A DNA stretch of 64,000 nt from NCBI GenBank assembly GCA_937902315.1, contig CALGUG010000054.1, positions 62,001-126,000 on the forward strand, read 5' to 3'. The notes under the pieces are model-generated. The model was given only the letters and a program-made list of their open reading frames with translations. It ran no database searches and was not told the origin of the DNA. The number at the start of each line of letters is the position of its first letter. Position 1 is the first letter of the stretch. Below are positions 19,345 to 27,471 of the stretch, piece by piece. The translations under genes and the position numbers were made by a program. The stretch comes from an uncultured Chloroflexales bacterium (lineage in GTDB: Bacteria; Chloroflexota; Chloroflexia; Chloroflexales; Chloroflexaceae).

Positions 19345-20079
19345 TCAGATTCGTTCGTAGAAGCTGTAACGATAGCTGCTTTGGCGCAGTCGATAGGGCA
19401 GAATCACTGTGCGCAGTTCGCGCTCGCCCTCGGCATGCCGAATACGCTTTTCGGAATAGACATCGACATGCTCCCAGCTCAGCTTTTTACCGCAATCGTC
19501 GAGCATCTGGAGCGTGCCATCGATCGGAAAGCTCTGGCTCGATTGGGTGATCACAGTCCACGAGTCATCGATCGTCTCTTGAACGATCGGCGGCCCTTGG
19601 ATCTGCATAAAGCTGCCCCGTTTACCGAAATAGTTGATCAGCCTCAACAGGTCGCCCAAGGGGACCGCATGCTCGCTCTTGGCTTGAAGCGCAACCCCAA
19701 GCAGCCCATCGAAGCCCACGAATTCGCGAAAGGCGATCGTTGGAGACAGCGGCCATTTGCCCTCTTCGAGCTGGTCGCGAATATATTGATCTTTATCGAC
19801 CCCTTTCTGTTTGGGCAGCTCCCCTTTGCGCTGGATCTTGATAAAGGTTTTATTGACAACCACATATTGAGGCAGCGAGAGCGCGATCGAGAGGTCGCGG
19901 ATCACGGGCCACCATGGCACAGCTTGGTCGATGCCATAATGGGTGATCGCCACATCGATCAGCGCCATTTTGATCGCAAAGGGCGTCGGCACCAGCAGGC
20001 TTTGGGCACCAGATGCGGTGCTAAGCGCCGGGCGCAGGCTGAATAAGCTGGTAGCTTGGTAGTAAGCGATGCTCCACAT
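19345..20079 (-). CDS. cas5: Cas5 (DevS-like) Cascade subunit
   Basis: 244 residues from the ATG at 20079, chosen because AAGGAT lies 8 bases upstream and it begins 4 bp after the cas7 stop; the longer frame adds eight residues. It starts with a ferredoxin-like strand (MWSIAYYQATSLFSLRPALS), followed by the glycine/pro-rich TASGAQSLLVPTPFAIKMAL, as in DevS-type Cas5. The C-terminus (LRTVILPYRLR) looks like the second RAMP half. Cas5 caps the 5' handle of the crRNA in Cascade. The subfamily is judged from context and general resemblance. Confidence 0.8.
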   Translation of the reverse strand: MWSIAYYQATSLFSLRPALSTASGAQSLLVPTPFAIKMALIDVAITHYGIDQAVPWWPVIRDLSIALSLPQYVVVNKTFIKIQRKGELPKQKGVDKDQYIRDQLEEGKWPLSPTIAFREFVGFDGLLGVALQAKSEHAVPLGDLLRLINYFGKRGSFMQIQGPPIVQETIDDSWTVITQSSQSFPIDGTLQMLDDCGKKLSWEHVDVYSEKRIRHAEGERELRTVILPYRLRQSSYRYSFYERI

Positions 20080-20083
20080 AGGC

Positions 20084-21079
20084 TTATCCTTGGCGCGCCG
20101 CACCCAAACGCAAGGGCTGGGAGTTATTGATCAGATTGACAAAAATCTCGCTCAGTTCTGCAAAACCATTAAATTCTTGAAGCGTCAGGCTCGCTTCGGC
20201 TTGACCAGCATTGAGCGCGGCACAGACCCGTTTGCTCTGCTCGATAAAGTCGGGGTTGAGAGCGCTAAAGGTCGGCGCAGGAGTGCTATCGCTGCTATAG
20301 CTCACCACACCGCGAATATCGACCAAGTGAGGGTGTTGAGTGCTGCGCATAGCGCCGGAGGGGCGAATAAAGGTGTAGAGCACGCTTTGCAGCAGGGCTT
20401 TATAGCGCAAGAGCCGCTGTTCGTCGTCGATGGCATAGGCCTGCTTGAGGTTGTTGTAGCCGATCCGCCCCAGCTCTAGGTTGCAGACCAGCGCATAGAC
20501 GCCGCTCGAAGCGGGGCGGTGGAAGATCGCCTGGCCTTGGTTGCCCGAGCGGTCTTCCTCTTGGGCGCGCTGTTCTGGATTGTACTTCACATGGAAGTAT
20601 TGGCCGGTGCGCGTGACCTCAGGTTTGCCGACCACCCAGCCGAACTCAACCACGCTCTTGCGCGCGACCGACTGTTTGCCTTCGGTGATCAGGTTGCCTT
20701 CAAGGTCATCGAGCGCACAGCTTGTGAGCAGACGCTCGAGCACTTGCAGCGCATTTGGCTGATCTTTGCTAGTGATAAAGGCCCGAAAATCGCTGTCGAT
20801 CGAGATGCGGTTGCTGTTGAAGCGTTTGCAGCCTTCGCAGAGCGGCAGGTTAAGGTTGTTTTGAGCGATATTGAAGAGATGTTCGGCCTGAATATGCTTG
20901 AACATATCGCCCGAGATGGCGTTGACGCTCTCGACACGAGGTGTGCCCAATTCCGGGTCGCGCACCACCACTTCGACCATACGGGTCTGGATCTGGTTGC
21001 CTTCGCCGCCTTCGTTATTGAGGGCATGCAGATCGATAATCGCTTCAGCGCTGATCGAAAGAGAACCGAGATTTTGCAT
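20084..21079 (-). CDS. cas7: Cas7 (DevR-like) Cascade backbone subunit
   Basis: 331 residues of the DevR/Csa2-type Cas7 family. The N-terminus has LGSLSISAEAIIDLHALNNE, then RVESVNAISGDMFKHIQAEH, which matches the family pattern around its RNA-binding loop. C81 and C84 (LCEGC) form a possible metal-binding pair. Later SGVYALVCNLELGRIGYNN and GVVSYSSDSTPAPTFSALNP are typical of the central RAMP part. It should polymerise along the crRNA spacer. GGAGG lies 7 bases before the ATG, and a 208-bp gap with repeat A copy 3 separates it from cas8. Confidence 0.88.
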   Translation of the reverse strand: MQNLGSLSISAEAIIDLHALNNEGGEGNQIQTRMVEVVVRDPELGTPRVESVNAISGDMFKHIQAEHLFNIAQNNLNLPLCEGCKRFNSNRISIDSDFRAFITSKDQPNALQVLERLLTSCALDDLEGNLITEGKQSVARKSVVEFGWVVGKPEVTRTGQYFHVKYNPEQRAQEEDRSGNQGQAIFHRPASSGVYALVCNLELGRIGYNNLKQAYAIDDEQRLLRYKALLQSVLYTFIRPSGAMRSTQHPHLVDIRGVVSYSSDSTPAPTFSALNPDFIEQSKRVCAALNAGQAEASLTLQEFNGFAELSEIFVNLINNSQPLRLGAARQG

Positions 21080-21168
21080 ATTTCCTCCATTGAAACAACA
21101 TCGATTGAACGCAGAGTAAACTCATCACATCCGAAGGTACACCGAACTCACTAGGCTTTTTATGTTTT

Positions 21169-21236
21169 GGCGGCGAGGTCTTTCGCTCCCATGCGCTCCT
21201 TGGCGCGTCCGCCTCCGGCTATCAACATCCCGCCCA
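21169..21236 (+). repeat. Dispersed repeat A, copy 3 (inside the cas block)
   Basis: Full copy with one core change (CCTCCGGC in place of CCTACGGC), lying in the 208-bp gap between cas8 and cas7. Confidence 0.85.
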
Positions 21237-21287
21237 ACAAATCAGGTCCTATCAGCCTGTGCTAAAGGCCCCCTGAGAACGAAGCGC

Positions 21288-21740
21288 TTATTCCTCGCCT
21301 ACGTTCTCTAATTCGCTCTCCTCTTCGGTTGAGCTGCTATCGTTAGCGGGGTCTTCGTCGCGGCTGACCTTGGCCGAAGCGAAGGCCACTAACAGGCGCG
21401 CTAAGGTGCGGGGCGAGTAGCCCTCGGCTAAGAGCTGCACGATCGCGGCGATATCGTCTTCGGCGATGCGCTTGCGAAAGATCGTACCTTTGCTGGTTTC
21501 AAAGGTCTGGGCCGTCTCGGCGTTATAGCGCATCACAAAGTCGCTCAGAGCCGAGATAAAACCATCGGCGTCGTTGGCGCTGCGCACCAGATCTTGCATC
21601 AAGCCATAGCGGATATCGAAGGGCACTCGATCACCTTTGCCCTTGCGGAATTGGAGAGTCACGGTTGAGCTGCGGATCGCACTGGCGATATTTTGGAAGC
21701 CAGGGTTGTTGATCACTGCGCTGAAGTTTTTTCCTGCCAT
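21288..21740 (-). CDS. Candidate internally translated Cas11-like small subunit (in frame within cas8)
   Basis: Within cas8, the minus strand reads AAAGGAG, nine bases, then ATG at 21740. This is as strong as any start site in the block. Translation would give 150 residues, MAGKNFSAVINNPGFQNIAS onward: a helical protein of 110-120 residues with an acidic tail. In type I-B, I-C and I-D systems the small subunit Cas11 is known to arise by exactly such internal initiation in the large-subunit gene. No separate small-subunit gene is seen in this locus, so this product would fill the gap. The internal site is seen in the sequence; its use is inferred. Confidence 0.6.
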   Translation of the reverse strand: MAGKNFSAVINNPGFQNIASAIRSSTVTLQFRKGKGDRVPFDIRYGLMQDLVRSANDADGFISALSDFVMRYNAETAQTFETSKGTIFRKRIAEDDIAAIVQLLAEGYSPRTLARLLVAFASAKVSRDEDPANDSSSTEEESELENVGEE

Positions 21741-23114
21741 AGCAAATAACTCCTTTAACGATTCGACCGAAAAACGTCGAATATACTCATTCTGCTCGAA
21801 TTTTCGTCCGATATAAGGCCCGAAGAGGGCCGCGAAATCGAGAAAGCTGCTGAGATCGTGGCCAGAGAGAAAGTCGCGATAGCGGCGCAGCAGCTCATAC
21901 TCTTCGGTATGCTCCTCACCCTTTTTGCCACGAATCGAACGCACCACTTCACTATGCTCGCTAAGCAAGTTAGCGATGCGATCAGCCTGCTCGCTGCTTT
22001 CGATGGCGGGCAGCCAGCTCGGCAGATTCAGCGAAGCAACGTTCATCACTGCAAAGGCGCTGCCCATATCTTTGTAGAAGACCACATCGAGGCCATGGAC
22101 TCGCTCTGCTGGCGTAAGCGTTTCCCATGGGGCCACTGCATCTTGGTTCAGCGCATCGCGCTCGTGTTTCACCAACAGGCGAGTGAGCTGTAACACAGCC
22201 AAAATATCGATGCGGGCTGGCGAATAGCTCCAAAGCGAATCGCGGAACTTGGGCATTAAGTTGTGGAGCAGGCTGATTTTGATGCGACCCGGGCGCAGAA
22301 TGTAGGTCTTACGATCTTTAGAGCCGCTGATCACTTGGGGATGGGCCAGCGCAAAGAAGCCGGCGAATTTAAGCAGTTCGAGCAACCAGAACGAGTCGAG
22401 ATTGCCCACTGTGAGCGCGTTCGATTTGGGACGGTTGGCACCCTTGCCTGCTGTAGGGTTAATCACCTGCAGCATGCTCATGCTCGCATCGCCGAGCTTG
22501 TGGGCTTTGCTTAGCTCCTTCCAAGCCTCGATTGTGCTGTCGATAGGGTTCGGGCTTGTGCTAAAGAGCTGGAGCAGCAGCCAGATATGTTGGCGCAATA
22601 CTTCGCCAGAGAGCCGATTCCAGCGCAGCACAGGCTCGTTAAAGGAAGCGCCGCTCTTCATTTGGTTGATCGCCAGATAGAGCGGGAAGAGTGTGTCGGG
22701 CGCTTCGATCGACTGGCGCAGCTCATACAGCACAGGATCTTTGATTGCCGCATCGGGCGAGCGGGCGCCAGCAGGCAGCGCTTTCAGTTTTTCGCGATAG
22801 GCATCACGAATTTGGCGCTGTCTCTCATAATCAAAACCACTTATTTCTTGATCGCCGAGCTTGCCCTTTAACTTGTCGGTATGGAGGTGTCTAAGAAAAG
22901 GCAGCCTTTCGATCGGAGCTAGATCGCTCTGCTGCAAGGCTTGTGGTAGCTCGATCACATAGGCCCAGCCGCGATCTTGCAGGTAGATCTCATCCGCCTC
23001 GTCTGGTCGCTCAAGCTCCATCAACAGCTCATTCAAAAGTCGAGCGAAGCCCGCAGCCAGCAGTGTATCGGCGGCAGATCCATGTGACTTATCGATAATG
23101 TATTGATAGTTCAT
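21288..23114 (-). CDS. cas8: Cas8-like large subunit of a type I Cascade
   Basis: 608 residues from the ATG at 23114, which follows TAGGAG with good spacing; an in-frame ATG 13 codons earlier lies within the cas3 end and lacks such a site. I do not recognise conserved motifs, and Cas8 proteins are poorly conserved. The call rests on its place between cas3 and cas7 and on its size. It begins MNYQYIIDKSHGSAADTLLA. The C-terminal third (GPYIGRKFEQNEYIRRF onwards) is helical and ends in a very acidic tail (EEESELENVGEE). Cas8 reads the PAM and recruits Cas3. An internal start (separate entry) may yield a small-subunit protein. Confidence 0.8.
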   Translation of the reverse strand: MNYQYIIDKSHGSAADTLLAAGFARLLNELLMELERPDEADEIYLQDRGWAYVIELPQALQQSDLAPIERLPFLRHLHTDKLKGKLGDQEISGFDYERQRQIRDAYREKLKALPAGARSPDAAIKDPVLYELRQSIEAPDTLFPLYLAINQMKSGASFNEPVLRWNRLSGEVLRQHIWLLLQLFSTSPNPIDSTIEAWKELSKAHKLGDASMSMLQVINPTAGKGANRPKSNALTVGNLDSFWLLELLKFAGFFALAHPQVISGSKDRKTYILRPGRIKISLLHNLMPKFRDSLWSYSPARIDILAVLQLTRLLVKHERDALNQDAVAPWETLTPAERVHGLDVVFYKDMGSAFAVMNVASLNLPSWLPAIESSEQADRIANLLSEHSEVVRSIRGKKGEEHTEEYELLRRYRDFLSGHDLSSFLDFAALFGPYIGRKFEQNEYIRRFSVESLKELFAMAGKNFSAVINNPGFQNIASAIRSSTVTLQFRKGKGDRVPFDIRYGLMQDLVRSANDADGFISALSDFVMRYNAETAQTFETSKGTIFRKRIAEDDIAAIVQLLAEGYSPRTLARLLVAFASAKVSRDEDPANDSSSTEEESELENVGEE

Positions 23115-23124
23115 TTCCCTGCTC

Positions 23125-25662
23125 CTAGTCTTGGAATTCAAATGAGCGTCCATCGGCTAGTCGTAAGATCCGCGCAAAGAGAAAGTAGAGCCAAGCTTCT
23201 TCTGGTCGCTCTTCTCGCGGTTTGGTCATGTGATTCGCGTTGAACTCTCCAGCGATTTTGATCGGCTTTGGTTTAGCCTGCAGCGAACCGTTGAGCACCA
23301 GAACCTCTTGCAAAGCAGCCTCGATATGTCTTTGGGCATCGGGAATCAGGGTTTGTGGCGTATAGCTTGTGCTCTTGGCATTGTGATGGCGTACTATCGC
23401 TGCTATCATCGCCCGATAGAGAATTTGTAAGCGTTGGTCTTTTGGATCGGCGAAGTCCTTGCAAAGCAATTCGTAGATGATCTGAGACGCGAAGAATGCG
23501 CTTTCACCAGCATGATTGGGCCGTTTGGGCTTGATACTTTTAGACAACTCGAAGTGTGCTCTTGGGTCGTAATCGGTATGAGCGAAGGGCGCTTTGCGCG
23601 GTTGGTACTGCTCGTCTTGGCTGCTCTGGAAGAGGGTAGATTGCCAAGTATTAGCCCAGCTCTGCCAGCCTTGAGAGAGTTTGCCGATATCGTGGCAGGC
23701 GATTGCAATGCGCACCGCCTTGTGCAGCGTGCCAGCGGGCAGTTGAAAGAGTGCTTCCAAGCGAGATCCCACATAGCTCAGCTCATCTTGCAGCCGCGAG
23801 TTTTGGAACGCGCGCAGCAGCCCTCGGATATGCTCCAGATAGCTCTCTTGCTTGTAGGGTGCAAAGCTACGCGCTCGCTTCTGTTGTGGGCGAAGCTGGC
23901 TGATAAAATTGCCCGCTTGCCAGGGCAAGCTGCTATTAGAATTGCGCACTTGAAAGCCCAATTCCTTATCGTAGCTGGCGACCGTGGGCGACAGACAGAG
24001 CATTAGAGCCAGCGGAATCTCATTTTTATCCTTAATCGGCTTCCAAGAGTAGCGTGTTTCGAGTCGGTTGCCTTCCTCAGTGCTCTGCTCAAGTGCTTCT
24101 GCTTTCCAAAGCCCAATTTCATCCTCTTGCTGAAGATCTTTCTCCCAGCGCGCCGTAAGCGAATAGGGCGAGAGCGAGAAGCTTTGGAAATCCCAAGGGC
24201 GCTCAGTGAGTGCGCTGTTAGGATCGGGGTGAATCAAAACCGAAACCTGCTGCACATTGCGGATCAATTCGCTGGCGATGCTGCGTTCTTGTTGGCCTAA
24301 GCCTGCAAAGATCTTGCTTGTAATCGAGCGTCGCTCTCGTTCAAACAGGTTGAGCATGGCGTGATCTTCGCCGCTATGTACCGCATCGATAATCAGTTGC
24401 TCGCGCGCAAAGTCGAGCAACTGACCATTGAATTGGCCGAAGGCATCGAGCGTAGCTTGGCAAGCCTCTTTGCTATAAGGAAGCGCTCGTGCTCCTTCGG
24501 GCAGCGGATAGAGATAGACCGTGCCTTGCTGTCGAGCGAAACGAGCGCAGCGTCCGGCCCGTTGGATAATGCTGTTAGCGGGGGCGATCTCGCTATGTAG
24601 GGTGCGCACCGAGATATCTAAGCCTACCTCAACCACCTGAGTCGCGACCACAATCAGATCACGTCCGAGGTAATCGTTGCCGTCCCAGTTTTTACTGCCT
24701 AGCTCATCTTCTAATTTGGTCTGTTTTGCGGCTCGATCTTCGTCGCTGAAGCGGCTGTGCAGCAAGATCAGCTCGCTATCACGCCCCTGCTCTGCGAGCA
24801 CTTGGCGGATCTGCCAATAGGTCTCTTGGGCGCGCTGCACCGTGTTGCAGATCACAAGCGTGCAGTCGCGGTGCAGGTCAACGATCTCTTGGGCTTGCAT
24901 CGCTTCGTTGCGCACAAAGAAGCGGCGCTGACGCCCAGCATAGATCTCATCGAGTTCGCTCGGCTCGCCGTTCGGCCCGGGCTTGTCCGATACCGAAACG
25001 ATCTCGGCCTTGAGCAGCTCGGCCACTTTTTGCAGCAACCCGCTCGAAAAGGTCGCTGTCATCAGCGTAAAGGGGGTGAGCCGCTCTTGCTTGTTGAGCA
25101 GAGCGAGCATTTGCAAGGCAGTGGTGCGTGCTCCCCAGCCATTCGCCTCGACCGGATAGAGGTGGAACTCATCGAGTACCAGATACGAGCCGATCACAGC
25201 TCCAACGTTGAGATTGCTACGCCCTGTGCTCACCCCGTAGGGAATGCCGAGGAAGCTGGCCAAGAGTTGATCGATTGTACAGAAGGTAAGCGCCGATTCG
25301 AAATGGGGATCGTTGGGCTGTTCGCCCGTCTGGATCTGCACAATTCGCTGACCGAATCGTTTGTAGGTCTCGATCAGGCGACGATTACCTTGTGGGCCGA
25401 GTCTCGATTCCATCTCTTGATAGATCGGCGTAAACTGATTGGCTAAGCTACGTAAGGGTGTGGCATAGCGGCATGTCAGAGGAAATTCGCTCCTTACACG
25501 CTGCTGCTCTGGGAGCATTAAATTGCGACAGAAGTGTTGTAGAAAAGGAGCCAGAGCGGCACGGGTTTTTCCTCCTCCGGTTGGTACCTGCAAAATCAAA
25601 TTATTGCCGCGCATCAGGTGTTGTAGAGCGCGCTCTTGAAAGGGCCGAAGCGCTTGTGCCAT
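23125..25662 (-). CDS. cas3: Cas3 helicase-nuclease with C-terminal HD domain
   Basis: 845 residues. The superfamily 2 helicase comes first: Walker A QVPTGGGKT at 25-33, DEFH box at 164-167, LMTATFSSGL in the middle, and QRAGRCAR as motif VI. The HD nuclease is at the C-terminus: ACHDIGK with H657/D658, a histidine in RPNHAGES near 717, HH near 759-760, and LRLADGRS with D837. In most type I systems the HD domain is N-terminal; the reverse order is known mainly from type I-G. The ATG shares one base with the WYL gene stop (TAATG), so the two are translationally coupled. Confidence 0.95.
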   Translation of the reverse strand: MAQALRPFQERALQHLMRGNNLILQVPTGGGKTRAALAPFLQHFCRNLMLPEQQRVRSEFPLTCRYATPLRSLANQFTPIYQEMESRLGPQGNRRLIETYKRFGQRIVQIQTGEQPNDPHFESALTFCTIDQLLASFLGIPYGVSTGRSNLNVGAVIGSYLVLDEFHLYPVEANGWGARTTALQMLALLNKQERLTPFTLMTATFSSGLLQKVAELLKAEIVSVSDKPGPNGEPSELDEIYAGRQRRFFVRNEAMQAQEIVDLHRDCTLVICNTVQRAQETYWQIRQVLAEQGRDSELILLHSRFSDEDRAAKQTKLEDELGSKNWDGNDYLGRDLIVVATQVVEVGLDISVRTLHSEIAPANSIIQRAGRCARFARQQGTVYLYPLPEGARALPYSKEACQATLDAFGQFNGQLLDFAREQLIIDAVHSGEDHAMLNLFERERRSITSKIFAGLGQQERSIASELIRNVQQVSVLIHPDPNSALTERPWDFQSFSLSPYSLTARWEKDLQQEDEIGLWKAEALEQSTEEGNRLETRYSWKPIKDKNEIPLALMLCLSPTVASYDKELGFQVRNSNSSLPWQAGNFISQLRPQQKRARSFAPYKQESYLEHIRGLLRAFQNSRLQDELSYVGSRLEALFQLPAGTLHKAVRIAIACHDIGKLSQGWQSWANTWQSTLFQSSQDEQYQPRKAPFAHTDYDPRAHFELSKSIKPKRPNHAGESAFFASQIIYELLCKDFADPKDQRLQILYRAMIAAIVRHHNAKSTSYTPQTLIPDAQRHIEAALQEVLVLNGSLQAKPKPIKIAGEFNANHMTKPREERPEEAWLYFLFARILRLADGRSFEFQD

Positions 25663-26732
25663 TAGAAGCCTCCAAACAGCTGATTTAAAAGATCGTTGTC
25701 TGGTTGGTCGGGCGGTCGGTAACTCGGCAGTTCAGGCTGATAGGTCGACAGTTGCCTTTGGATCTCGCGGATATGCTGTTCTCGCAGCTCCTGCGGCTCA
25801 AGAATCTCGCAATCTGCGCCCCAACCGCGAATCCAAGGCAGCATCTCCTGTGGCTCGTCGATCTCGCCCTCCCAGATCACCGAACCGTATTCGGTATCGC
25901 GTTTGCGCTCCGAAGGGTGCCAGCGGGTCTCGTAAAGTCGCTTACGTACCTCTTTTGAAAAGCGCAATACCACCTTCTTGGGCTGCTCATCGGCATTGAA
26001 CCAGATGCCCCACGCGCCCTCTAACAGCCGTTTAACATCGATATGTTCTTTTGGTTCGAAATAGAGATCTAAAACCAAGGGTCGTTTTTTAATTCGCTCG
26101 ATCTTGTAGACTCGAAGGGCTTGGGCCTGTTCCGAGAAACCAATCACATAAGTGCTATGCCCAACTGCCGATGGCTCGATCAAATAGGGGTGGATTGTGT
26201 CGGTAAATGGGCGTTGGCTGTGCAGTGGTTCGTACCAGATCTCTACTTTTCGGCTTTCTAACCAAGCCAGGCTGATTTGCGACAAAACCACTTCGGGATC
26301 AGGATAAGGACGCTCGTCGGGCAATTGTTCGCGCTGATATCTGGCGAGGTCTTGAACATATTGGCCGACTTGAGGAGCGCGACTTTTGTGGAAGGCTGTG
26401 CCCAGCTTGTCGAGCAGCTCGATGATATGGCTGTTGGGTTTATCCATAAACTGCTGTAACAGTCGTAGGCCGAGCATCAACAAAATGCTCTCATCGCGGG
26501 TAAGGCTTAGATCGGTAAAGTGCTCAGGATCGATCCAGAGTCGACGCTGTTCATCCTCATTAACTTGTACTCCCTGGCTTTCGAGCTCCGTTAGCCAGCG
26601 TGAGATCGTCGATTTATCAACATTAAGCTGCTTGGCAAGTTCGCCACGAGTCGCTCGCCCGCGTGTGCCCATCAGGCGGCGGCGAAGTTCTACAAGTCCT
26701 TGCGATTTAACATAGCCTTTTGTGGCTGGCAT
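25662..26732 (-). CDS. WYL-domain transcriptional regulator of the cas genes
   Basis: 356 residues. The N-terminal helix-turn-helix at about 27-55 contains ATRGELAKQLNVDKSTISRW. The WYL core is near 165-230 (KVEIWYEPLHSQRPFTDTIHPYLIEP, then STYVIGFSEQAQALRVYKIERI), and the C-terminal WCX part has WFNADEQPKKVVLRFSKEVR. WYL proteins often sit beside cas operons and control them in response to nucleic-acid or nucleotide ligands. GAGGTGAG precedes the ATG. The gene ends in TAATG with cas3, which places it inside the cas operon. Confidence 0.9.
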   Translation of the reverse strand: MPATKGYVKSQGLVELRRRLMGTRGRATRGELAKQLNVDKSTISRWLTELESQGVQVNEDEQRRLWIDPEHFTDLSLTRDESILLMLGLRLLQQFMDKPNSHIIELLDKLGTAFHKSRAPQVGQYVQDLARYQREQLPDERPYPDPEVVLSQISLAWLESRKVEIWYEPLHSQRPFTDTIHPYLIEPSAVGHSTYVIGFSEQAQALRVYKIERIKKRPLVLDLYFEPKEHIDVKRLLEGAWGIWFNADEQPKKVVLRFSKEVRKRLYETRWHPSERKRDTEYGSVIWEGEIDEPQEMLPWIRGWGADCEILEPQELREQHIREIQRQLSTYQPELPSYRPPDQPDNDLLNQLFGGF

Positions 26733-26827
26733 GGCTCACCTCGCTGATAGATGTGCTAACTACAATGAGCATAGCATGCCGTCTTTTGAAAAATGGCAAC
26801 AAGCACAGAGGGAATAAAGAGGTATTT

Positions 26828-27031
26828 TTATCTACGACGAAAAAGGCTCAGTTTCCCTTCATGCTCTTGAAGATAGATTCCACGAGCTTCTAGGTCGACT
26901 AAGTCATCGTTGATTGTTGAGCGATGAACACCAAGTTTGCGGGCCAGATCAGCCTGCGTAAGAACTTCTTTTTCTAGCAGATCGGCGATTCGTTCTAAAC
27001 GTTCTTGTTTTTCTCGTTTCGAACCAAACAT
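26828..27031 (-). CDS. Small HTH regulator, first gene of the cas block
   Basis: 67 residues from the ATG at 27031, which has GGAGGAG 5 bases upstream; a longer frame starting at 27109 would run through the regulatory hairpin. The protein is almost only a DNA-binding domain: a basic leader MFGSKREKQERLERIADLLE, then LTQADLARKLGVHRSTINDD as helix-turn-helix, and a short wing ending LSLFRRR. It resembles HTH_11/DeoR-type N-terminal domains but has no effector domain. The WYL gene follows after 95 bp on the same strand. A role in controlling the cas operon or itself is inferred from place and upstream palindromes. Confidence 0.75.
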   Translation of the reverse strand: MFGSKREKQERLERIADLLEKEVLTQADLARKLGVHRSTINDDLVDLEARGIYLQEHEGKLSLFRRR

Positions 27032-27035
27032 TGTT

Positions 27036-27079
27036 CTCCTCCAAACTGAAAACCTTTGCTTGGTTTGAGTTTGGAGGAG
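27036..27079 (-). promoter_or_regulatory. Hairpin that buries the ribosome binding site of the small HTH gene
   Basis: Perfect 12-bp arms CTCCTCCAAACT and AGTTTGGAGGAG enclose 20 bases that hold a further AAACC/GGTTT stem. In the mRNA the 3' arm is the Shine-Dalgarno itself, 5 bases from the ATG at 27031. Folding would block translation of the first gene of the block. Confidence 0.75.
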
Positions 27080-27082
27080 CGC

Positions 27083-27101
27083 TGTTGCAACTACTGCAAC
27101 A
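27083..27101. promoter_or_regulatory. Candidate operator palindrome upstream of the cas block
   Basis: TGTTGCA and TGCAACA flank ACTAC, and a further TTGCA half site follows at 27104-27108. The spacing suits a dimeric HTH protein such as the 67-residue protein or the WYL regulator. No clear -35/-10 pair could be placed around it. Confidence 0.5.
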
Positions 27102-27284
27102 AATTGCATGAATTTTTGAGGAATTTTGGCCGCGCTAGAACTTATGTTGTCGCCCCTACTTTAATATGTACCGATTCGGAGAAAAAATGCTTGTGGTGTG
27201 GCGATTTGTAGAGCTGAGGCTTAGGCAAGGTCTGGCGGGGTTGTGGATGGGCTTTGGGCGCAGACGGAAACAGGCCTCATTTGT

Positions 27285-27355
27285 TGGAAGGGATGTTGAT
27301 AGCCGAAGGCGGACGCGCTGAGGACCGAATGGAAGGTAGAGATCTTGACGCCGGA
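27285..27355 (-). repeat. Dispersed repeat A, copy 4
   Basis: Reverse copy with core variant CCTTCGGC. It lies in the otherwise empty 360-bp gap between the head of the cas block and the VWA cluster terminator; the rest of that gap (27110-27284) shows no recognised feature beyond possible promoters. Confidence 0.8.
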
Positions 27356-27394
27356 GGGCTGAATTGATCAAGCGGATGTAGCAGAGCAGATAGA

Positions 27395-27446
27395 CAAAGC
27401 CCCACTATGCTGCGCTGAAGCGTAAAGCTCTCAGCCATAGTGGGGC
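27395..27446 (-). terminator. Terminator of the MoxR/VWA cluster
   Basis: Stem GCCCCACTATG / CATAGTGGGGC with a 26-base loop, followed on the minus strand by TTTGTC. It lies 26 bases after the last gene. Confidence 0.75.
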
Positions 27447-27471
27447 AGTCGTTTTGGGGAGGCTAGGCGAG

